A DNA stretch of 64,000 nt. It comes from Macrotis lagotis (Eukaryota; Chordata; Mammalia; Peramelemorphia; Peramelidae). Under the pieces are notes generated by a model. That model was not told where the DNA came from. It saw nothing but the letters and a program-made list of their open reading frames with translations, and did not search any database. The position numbers were made by a program, and so were the translations under genes. Of this stretch, positions 56,541 through 64,000 are shown one piece after another (within the stretch, counting starts at the first letter, position 1; every line of letters starts with the position of its first letter). The stretch is from contig NC_133660.1 in assembly GCF_037893015.1 (NCBI RefSeq), positions 284,329,578 to 284,393,577 on the forward strand. The letters run 5' to 3'.

Positions 56541-56814
56541 ATGAGGAATAGGTCTGCTTTTTTTAATTTTTTTTTATTTTTCAATTGAAATTTTATTCTA
56601 GCTTTCTAATTACATGCAAAGGTAGTTTTCACTATTCTTCCATTTGTAAATCTATGAGTTCTACATTTTTCTACCATCCTCCTTTCCCTCCCTTCTCCCC
56701 ATGACTACAAACAATATGGTCAACGTTGGACATGAACAATAGTGTTTAGCATAGTTCCTTATTATTATTAATAATAATAATAATGTTTGTCCTTCATTCT
56801 TGAAGAAGGCCATG

Positions 56815-56937
56815 ACATCAGGGAGGTGAGGCCATGCAGGTCACACACAGTTAGTAAATGTCTGAGGCTGCATTCGAACTCTTGTCCTCTGGACTCCAAA
56901 GCCAATGCTCTGTTCACTGCACCATCTAGCTGCCCAT
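56815..56937 (-). mobile_element. Older CORE-SINE
   Basis: GGTCACACACAGTTAGTAAA, TGCATTCGAACTCTTGTCCT, CTGCACCATCTAGCTGCCC. Confidence 0.75.
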
Positions 56938-57045
56938 ATTAATTATGTTGTAAAAGAGGAATTAGAACTAAGGGGAAAGGAGAAAAACCATGAGAAAGAA
57001 AGGAAAAACATAAAAGAACTTTGGGTTTTTTTTTTAAGTGAGTAA

Positions 57046-57183
57046 AGGGGACAGCTAAGTGGTACAATGGATAGAGCACCAGTCCTGGAATCAGGAGGAC
57101 CTGAGTTCAAATCTGACCCCAAACACTTAATAATTGCCTAGTTGTGTGATCTTGGGCAAGTCTCTTAATCCCATTGCCTTAAA
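57046..57183 (+). mobile_element. CORE-SINE
   Basis: GGGGACAGCTAAGTGGTACA to CCCATTGCCTTAAAA. Confidence 0.92.
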
Positions 57184-57680
57184 ATGATTTTTTAAAAAAT
57201 TATGCTTTGCTCTGCATTCAGACTCCATAGTTTTTTTTTTCCTCCAGATGTGGTTGACATTGTCCATAGTAGGTCTCTCAATATTGTCCTCGATCTCTCA
57301 ACTGCTGTGAGGAGCTGCAGCCATCATAGTTGATCATCTCACAATGTTGTTGTTAATATGTACAATGTTCTCTTGGTTCTGCTCATTTCACTCAGCATTA
57401 GTTTATGCAAGTCTTTTCATGGTTTCTTACAGAACAAGAGTACTCCATAACATTCATATACTATGACTTGTTCAGCCATTCCCCAACTGATGGGCATCCC
57501 CTCAATTTCTATTTCTTTGTCATTACAAAAAAGAGCTGCTTTGAATATTTTTGAACATGTGAGACTTTTCTCATTTTTTATGATTTCTTTGGGATCTAAA
57601 GCTAGTATTTGTATTGCTGGATCAAAGGGTATTGTCCTTTAAGCATAGTTCTAGATTGCTCTCCAGAATGGCTGGAGCAG

Positions 57681-57831
57681 GACAGCTAGGTGGCATAGTG
57701 GATAAAGCACTGGCCTTGGAGTCAGGAGTACCTGGGTTCAAATCCAGTCTCAGACACTTAATAATTACCTAGCTGTGTGGCCTTGGGCAAGCCACTTAAT
57801 CCCATTTGCTTTGCAAAAAACCTAAAAAAAA
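57681..57831 (+). mobile_element. CORE-SINE, first of a tandem pair
   Basis: GACAGCTAGGTGGCATAGTG to poly-A. ATGGCTGGAGCAG stands just before it at 57668-57680. Confidence 0.93.
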
Positions 57832-57844
57832 ATGTTATCTTAAG

Positions 57845-58009
57845 GGGTAGCTAGGTGGCACAGTGGATACACTGGCCCTGGAGTCAGGAGTACCTGAGTT
57901 CAAATCTGGCCTCAGACACTTAACAATTATCTAGCAATTATCTAACAATTATCTATCTATTGGGCAAGCCACTTAACCCCATTGCCTTGAAAAAACTAAA
58001 AAAAAAAAA
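57845..58009 (+). mobile_element. CORE-SINE, second of a tandem pair
   Basis: GGGGTAGCTAGGTGGCACAG to A-rich tail, with a TATC-type expansion (ATTATCTAGCAATTATCTAA) in the CORE. ATGGCTGGAGCAG recurs after it at 58018-58030. Confidence 0.93.
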
Positions 58010-58270
58010 TACTCAGCATGGCTGGAGCAGTTCACAACTCCACCAACAGTACATTAATGTCTCAGCTTTCCTACATCCTCTCCAACATGGATCATTTTCC
58101 TTTTTTTATCATCTTAACCAACTTGATAGGTATGAGGTGGTATCTCATAGTTACTTTAATTTTCATTTCTCTAATCAAAATAATTTGAAGCATTTTCATG
58201 GCTTTAATTTTTTCATTTAGTCTGCTTTTAGCCTTCTCATCTGTTTTTTTTTTAAAAAGCAGATCCCTAG

Positions 58271-58428
58271 TGGGTGTTTAGGTAGTGCAGTGGATAGAGC
58301 ACCAGCACTGGAGTCAGGAGGACCTGAGTTCAAATCCGGCCTCAGACACTTAATAATGACCTAGCTGTGTGGCCTTGGATGAGCCACTTAACCCCATTGC
58401 CTTGCAAAAAAAAAAAAAAAAAAACTAA
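58271..58428 (+). mobile_element. CORE-SINE
   Basis: GGGTGTTTAGGTAGTGCAGT to a long A-run. Confidence 0.93.
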
Positions 58429-59029
58429 AAATAAAATCAAATTCCGAGTACTGATGGCTGGCCCTGGTCCCTTTGTAACCCAGAGCTTAGGACACTGGGC
58501 ATGGGTTACACACAAATGAGAAAAAAAAAAAGCTCCTGTGGTTCCATGACTTCCTCATTCCTTCACTGTTTAAAAGTAGCAATGACAACATTTGAACCAT
58601 GATCCTCTTGACCTCAGTATTCTTAGCCACCAAACCATGATGCCTGACTTTGTGATCAGTCTTCCTGACTATCTAAGTTTTCTCCAGTCACAAAGATAAT
58701 TTAGACTGGGGAGGGGGGGGCACTCAGTGCAAGGAGAGGTGAACTGAGAGCTGATCCAAGAGGCTGTCTGAGCAAGGCAAACACAAGTCGATATTTGGTG
58801 GCGGGATCTCTTGGGAACACTTTAGTCCATTGAGAAACAGAGCCAAGGATCAGAGTGGATCTGCTCTGGCTCAGTAGCAATTCTAAATGGGACCCTATAG
58901 AGAGTAAGGATCACGGGGGCAGAAACCACGGAACTTTGAAGTCATCCTGCCACTGCTGGGGGGATGACGCACCCTGTGAATAGGACAGTCCTTTTGAAGA
59001 GGGTTTATTTATTCAGCAAATACTAATTA

Positions 59030-59300
59030 AGCTCCTGTGTAGTACAGAGAGTCCTGTTGTCTGTCCTGAATTCTGGAAGAGGGTCAATGAAATGATATCA
59101 CAAGGGGATGTCTTGACTGGTTTGTGAATTGGATTTAAGAGAGAAATCAAGTTGCACAAAGTCATCAGCCTCACTCTCTGATCCAGAATTGCCAGTATCC
59201 AATGGCAAGACAAGAGCCAAGACAACTGGGGATGGCCCATAGAGGGTCCTGCACTCCAGCCTAGGACTCTCTTCAACTTACAAACTAACGGGAGGGAAGG
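59030..59300 (+). repeat. Unassigned old retroposon-like sequence
   Basis: GTGAATTGGATTTAAGAGAG, GTCATCAGCCTCACTCTCTG and CAACTGGGGATGGCCC look like a diverged marsupial repeat. Family not identified. Confidence 0.4.
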
Positions 59301-59870
59301 ACAATTGCTTAAATAATTGGCATAATGGAAACGAACCTGCCAATTCATCAGTATCAAAATCTAAATAAGAAAGTCCCCTCCATTAGTCAAAACACCTAGA
59401 AAGTCATGGAGAGCACTAAAAGGTTAAGTGACTTGTCCAAGGTCACCCAACCACGATGTTCCAGAATCATTATTTGAACTCAGGTTGTCCTGACTCAAAG
59501 GTCATCCTCTAAGCCTGGGTACACTGCTTCTCAATATGATGCTGCCTCTCAACTAAAAGAATGCTGTGGTAGTTTTTCCGTTGTTAACCATGCAACTCGT
59601 CCTCACGCCATGGACCATATTACATTAAGCCTTTCTATTCTCTCCAAGTCTGTCCCAGTTCATATCTGTTCCTTCCAGAGCTACCTATCCATAGCATCCT
59701 CTGCTCCTTCCTTTTCCTTTTGTCTTCAATCTTTCCCAATATCAGTTTCTTTTCTAAAGAAATTAAAAGAATTATTGCAGGAATATATAGAGAGATTTAC
59801 AGTTTGCAAAATGCCTTATACATAAACAAAGATGACCAAAACAAAAAGAAAAAGGATTATTAGTATTTCT

Positions 59871-60031
59871 TTTCTTTTAAGTTTTTTTTTTTTTGTAAGG
59901 CAAATGGGGTTAAGTGGCTTGCCCAAGGCCACACAGCTAGGTAATTATTAAGTGTCCGAGACTGGATTTGAACCCAGGTACTCCTGACTCCAGGGCCGGT
60001 GCTTTATCCACTGCGCCACCTAGCCACCCCA
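59871..60031 (-). mobile_element. CORE-SINE with 16-bp target-site duplication
   Basis: GATTATTAGTATTTCT at 59855-59870 and 60032-60047. Minus-oriented and full length to GCCACCTAGCCACCCC. It splits the 5' edge of the following L1. Confidence 0.95.
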
Positions 60032-61095
60032 GATTATTAGTATTTCTGACAAAGGACTCATTTCTAAAATTTTCAAAATCCAAGCCATTCCCCAACTGAT
60101 GAATGGCCAAAGGATATACCAAGGCAATTTACAGATGAAGAAATCAAAGTGATCCATAGTCATATGAGAAATTGCTCTAAATCATTAATTATTAGAGAAA
60201 TGCAAATTAAAGCACCTCTGAAGTATCACCTCACACCTTTCAAACTTGGCAATATGACCAGAAAGGACAATGATCATTGTTGGAAGGGTTGTGGGAAATC
60301 TGGGACACTATTGTACTGTTGGTGGGGCTGTGAACTCATCTAACCTTTCTGGAGAGCAATTTGGAACTGCGCCCAAAGGGCAACAGAAATGTGCATCCCC
60401 TTTGATCTAGCAATACCACTACTGGGTCTATACCCTGAAGAGATGATGAAAAAGGGAAAAACATCACTTGTACAAAAATATTCCTAGCAGCCCTGTTTGT
60501 GGTGGCAAAGAATTGGAAATCAAGTAAATATCCTTCAATTGGGGAATGGCTTAGCACACTGTGGTATATGTATGTCATGGAACACTATGGTTCTATTAGA
60601 AACCAGGAGGGATGGGAATTCAGAGAAGCCTGGAGGGATTTGCATGACCCGATGCTGAGCAAGCTGAGCAGAACCAAAGCATTGTACACCCTAACAGCAG
60701 CATGGGGGTGATGATCAACCTTGATGGACTCGGTCATTCCATCAGTGCAACAAACAGGGACAATTTGGGGCTGTCTGCAATGGAGGATATACCATCTGTA
60801 TCTAGAGAAAGAACTGTGGAGTTTGAACCAAGACCAAAGACTATTACCTTCAATTTAGAAAAAAAAAAAAGCCGTCATCTTATTATGCAATTTTGCTATC
60901 TCTTATAATTTATTTTTCTTCCATAAGGATATGATTTTTCTCTCATCACATTCAACTGAGATCAATGCATACCATGGAAATAATGTAAAGACGAGCAGAA
61001 TGCCTTCTGTGGGTGGTGGGGAGAGGGAAGCAAGATTAGGGGAAAAAATTGTAAAACTCAAAATAAATAAAATCTTTCTTAAAAAAAAAAAAAGA
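60032..61095 (+). mobile_element. L1 3' end
   Basis: TTCTGACAAAGGACTCATTT, GCCATTCCCCAACTGATGAA, the C-terminal ORF2 segment and a 3' UTR ending AATAAATAAAATC plus A-tail. Frame broken in places. The element also continues a few bases above 59855. Confidence 0.92.
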
Positions 61096-61870
61096 AAGAA
61101 AAAGAATTAATGTTAGAGGGGCTGTGGGGAAACAGGCCATTGATACCTTGTTGGTAGAACCATGAAATAGTCTACACCATTCTGGAAAATAATTTGGCCT
61201 ACTCTGGAAAGCCATTTGGAACTATGCCCAAAGGGCTATTAAAACTGTGCCTACTCTTTGATGCAGTAATACCCCTACTAGTTAGAGATCAAATGAAAAG
61301 GAAAGTGATTTATATATACAAAAATATTCATAGAAGTTCCTTTTGGGATAGCAAAAAATTAGAAATTGAGGGGATGCCCATAAATAGGGGAATGACTGAA
61401 CAGGTTGTAGTATATGATTGTGATAGAATATTAGACATGAGCAGGGGGATGGTTTCAGAAAAATCTGGGAATGCATATATGAACTAATACAAAGTGAAGT
61501 AAGCAGAACCAGAAGAACATTGTATACAGAAACAGCAAGAGTATCATGATCAATTATGAATGACTTAATTATATTGATCAATACAATGATCCAAGTCAGT
61601 TCTAAAGGACTCATGATGAAAAATGCTATTTACCTCCAGAGAAAGAACTAATGGAGTCCGAGTGAAAATTGAAGCATAATTTTTTTTTATTTTTTTTATT
61701 TTTCTTGCTTTTTTACGGGGGGGTGGCTAAAATGGAACTATTCTTTGCGTGATTTCACACATAATTGATATCACATTTCTTGCCTTCTCAATAAGCAGGA
61801 GAGAAATAGGTAGGAGAGAGAGAGAGTTAGACCTCAAATTTTTTTTAAACGAATGCTATAAAAGCAACTT
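61096..61870 (+). mobile_element. Older L1 3' end
   Basis: AATAATTTGGCCTACTCTGG, CCATTTGGAACTATGCCCAA, AGCAGAACCAGAAGAACATT, then a T-rich 3' UTR. More diverged than the L1 that abuts it. Confidence 0.82.
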
Positions 61871-61892
61871 TTTTAAACTAAAAAAATTATTC

Positions 61893-62036
61893 AGGGAAGC
61901 TAGGTGGTGGAAAGGATATAGCACCGACCCTGGAGTCAGGAGGACCTACATTCAAATTCAGCCTCAGACACTGGATACTTGCTAGCTGTGTGACCTTGGA
62001 CAAGTCACTTCATCCCATGGCTTGCAAAAAAAAAAA
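61893..62036 (+). mobile_element. CORE-SINE
   Basis: GGGAAGCTAGGTGGTGGAAA to CCCATGGCTTGCAAAAAAA. Confidence 0.9.
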
Positions 62037-62089
62037 GATGAAGAATTAACTTAATACTACCTTTATATGCTTTTAGAAGAGAAAATAAT

Positions 62090-62670
62090 TTGAAATGCTA
62101 CACAAAAAATTATTTAACAGTACATTTCCCTTAAGCCAGAAATAGCCCTGTTAGGCCTCTACCCCAAAGAGATAAAAGAAAGAAAAACATCCTATTTATT
62201 TAAAAGTATTTACAACAACTCTTTTTGTAGTGGCAGAAAAACTGAAAACTAGAAGAAAGCCCACCAATTAGGGAAGGGTAGAACAAACTGCGGCTTGAAG
62301 TCCTGTGGTGTTGTAAGAAGGAAGGAAATCGATGTTTTCAAAGATACATTTTGAAGAGACTTGTGTGACCTGTTGCAGAGGGAAGTGAGCAGAGCCAAGA
62401 GGACAGATTATTCTCCTTTATTATCAACATCATAAAAACAAATAAATGTGAACACAATGACCATCTCTGATTAGAGAGGCCCCATTGAGAGAGCAGACAA
62501 GAGGAGAGAGGTAATAGCCTTGGAACATAATGGGCCAGACCTCTGGGGACACAGCCAATGGGGGACTTGTGGTACTTGCCTATCTTTATTTATTGAAGGG
62601 TTTTTGTTGTTGCTGTTCCTCCAGTGCCAGTGGGGAGAAAAATTAGATTTCTGTTCATTAAAAAATAAGA
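62090..62670 (+). mobile_element. Old L1 3' end
   Basis: CTCTACCCCAAAGAGATAAA, TTTGTAGTGGCAGAAAAACT, GGAAGTGAGCAGAGCCAAGA and a final A-rich end. Confidence 0.75.
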
Positions 62671-63084
62671 TTTAATTTAAAACAGTTTTTACTTGGGTTC
62701 TCTCAAATGCAGACTACCATTTGCTCTTCCCCACAGTTCTGTGAATTAAGTGCTCCACTATTGTCCCAAGATTAAATGTCTTGTCCTTAACTTGACAGCT
62801 AGTATCAGAGGCAGGTTTGTGCTCCATCTATTACACCTAGCTGGCTTTCTTACAAGGGAAACTGAGATAAAGTTCAGACAAAGGCTGTGAGAAAACCAAA
62901 CAAAGAAAAAATAACCTCAGTTTCTAGTCATTTATAATCACTCTTGTAATTATCTGCCAACATGAATGACTAAAATTGATTATAAATCTCCTAGAAGTGT
63001 TCATTCATCACAGCCAACAAAGCATTTATGTACAAGGGTAAGAGAAGGCTTCATGAAAGAAATGATATTTGAGTTCCACACCCA

Positions 63085-64000
63085 GAAGGCTCACTAACCT
63101 CATCCCCACCTCCTGGCTTCCTTCAGGTCCCAGATAAAATCCCACCTTCAACAGGAAGCTTTGCCTGGTTCCCCTTCATTCTAATTCCAAATCATTCTGT
63201 ATATAACTAACTTATTGTTTGTGTGCTGTTTTCATTAGAATGTAAGTTCCCCTATGCCCAAAGGGCAACAAAAATGTGCATCCCCTTTGACCCAGCAATA
63301 CCACTACTGGGTCTAAAGCCTGAAGAGATGATGAAAAAGGGTAAAAACATCACTTGTACAGAAATATTCCTAGCAGCCCTGTTTGTGGTGGCAAAGAATT
63401 GGAAAGCAAGTAAATGTCCTTCAGTTGGGGAATGGCTTAGCAAACTGTGGTCTATGTATGCCATGGAACACTATTGTTCTATTAGAAACCAGGAGGGACG
63501 GGAATTCAGGGAAGCCTGGAGGGATTTGTATGAACTGATGCTGAGCCGGATGAGCAGAACCAGAAAAACACTGTCCACCCTAACAGCAACATGGGGGCAA
63601 TGATCAACCTTGATGGACTCGCTTACTCCATCAGTGCAGCAATCAGGGACAATTCCGGAGTATCTGCAATGGAGGATACCATCTGTATCCAGACAAAGAA
63701 CTGGGGAGTTTGAACAAAGACCAAGGACTATTACCTTAAATTTAGAAGAAAAAAAACCTGATATCTTATCGTCTGATCTTGCTCTCTCTTATACTTTGTT
63801 TCCTCCTTAAGGATCTGATTTCTCTCTCATCACATTCAATTTGGATTGATGTATACCACGGAAACAATGCAAAGACTGACAAATTGCCTTCTGTGGAGGA
63901 TGGGGGGAGGGAAGTAAGATTGGGGGAAAATTGTAAAACTCAAAATAAATAAAATCTCTAATAAAAGAAAGAATGTAAGTTACCTGAGAGCAGGGAATAT
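63085..64000 (+). mobile_element. Ancient L2-type LINE 3' end, interrupted
   Basis: AAAATCCCACCTTCAACAGG and GAAGCTTTGCCTGGTTCCC precede, and after the L1 insertion AATGTAAGTTACCTGAGAGC follows, as in the L2 3' end. It runs to the window edge. Confidence 0.6.
63249..63969 (+). mobile_element. Best-preserved L1 3' end, with 12-bp target-site duplication
   Basis: AGAATGTAAGTT at 63237-63248 and 63970-63981. It starts in ORF2. The last part of ORF2 is open up to about 63603, including VVAKNWKASKCPSVGEWLSK and MEHYCSIRNQEGREFREAW, then 3' UTR ending AATAAATAAAATC. 5'-truncated, so not autonomous. Confidence 0.94.

Larger units (their letters stand above)
56555..58255 (-). mobile_element. L1 on the minus strand, with nested SINEs
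   Basis: The only clear minus-oriented L1. It shows the reverse complement of the 3' UTR (from about 56.56 kb), then TTGGTTCTGCTCATTTCACT, CAGCCATTCCCCAACTGATG, TCTCCAGAATGGCTGG, CATCCTCTCCAACATGGATC and GAGGTGGTATCTCATAGTTA. SINEs at 56815, 57046, 57681 and 57845 interrupt it. Confidence 0.85.
38397..64000. other. Region upstream of CCDC88B: retroposon mosaic, no gene found
   Basis: I found no splice-consistent exon or conserved frame on either strand. 38.4-39.0 kb is the promoter side plus a minus MIR at 38862-38990. 39.65-42.8 kb is mostly unique or unassigned. 43.3-46.4 kb is SINEs and L1. 46.46-55.15 kb holds several diverged, unassigned repeat families between SINEs. 56-64 kb is a probable LTR and stacked L1s. 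In human, PRDX5 lies on this side of CCDC88B as I recall it; nothing like it is seen here. Confidence 0.6.

Noticed and set aside
63223..63603. 126-codon frame as a possible gene
   Set aside because: It is the C-terminus of L1 ORF2 in a 5'-truncated element, not a cellular gene.
38397..64000. A search for PRDX5 or TRMT112 exons upstream of CCDC88B, as expected from human gene order
   Set aside because: No matching peptide segments with splice sites were found; they probably lie beyond the window.

Overview
The window is nuclear DNA from a marsupial, most likely an American or dasyurid-type marsupial; I cannot fix the species. Three things show this. It carries two spliced mammalian genes in a known order. 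It holds dozens of copies of a tRNA-derived CORE-SINE of the marsupial type, plus MAR1-type SINEs with an RTE-like tail. It also holds many L1 3' ends with one shared ORF2 C-terminus. There is no bacterial, phage or CRISPR content.

Two protein genes are present, both on the minus strand. (1) RPS6KA4 (MSK2), 5' part only: exons 1-8 (5980 down to 2345) encode residues 1-302, almost exactly the N-terminal AGC kinase domain. The rest of the gene lies beyond base 1. Its start sits in a CpG island at about 5.69-6.45 kb. (2) CCDC88B, complete: 27 coding exons from the ATG at 38396 to the stop at 15000-15002, with a poly(A) signal at 14577-14582. All introns are GT-AG, the phases close throughout, and the total is 4482 nt or 1493 residues, close to what I recall for the human protein (about 1476). 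CCDC88B upstream of RPS6KA4 on the same strand is also the human arrangement (11q13), as I recall it.

Layout: 1-2344 is RPS6KA4 intron 8, full of repeats. 2345-5980 is the kinase exons, with a degenerate ~70-bp tandem array in intron 2. 5.7-6.5 kb is the CpG-island promoter. 6.5-14.5 kb is the intergenic spacer (ancient LINE, MAR1, L1, SINEs). 14.5-38.5 kb is CCDC88B, whose large introns 14, 16, 18 and 24 hold L1s, SINEs and a 7SL (SRP) RNA pseudogene. 38.5-64 kb lies upstream of CCDC88B; I found no exons in it, and it is a dense mosaic of L1, SINE, ancient LINE-type repeats and one probable LTR, with many insertions still flanked by readable target-site duplications.

The two genes are not an operon. 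RPS6KA4 is a nuclear kinase downstream of ERK and p38. CCDC88B is a long coiled-coil HOOK-family protein of immune cells. I saw no evidence for an undescribed multigene system. The better leads are a start-stop element in the RPS6KA4 leader, the intronic tandem array, the 7SL pseudogene, the layered retroposon insertions and candidate ETS and CTCF sites.
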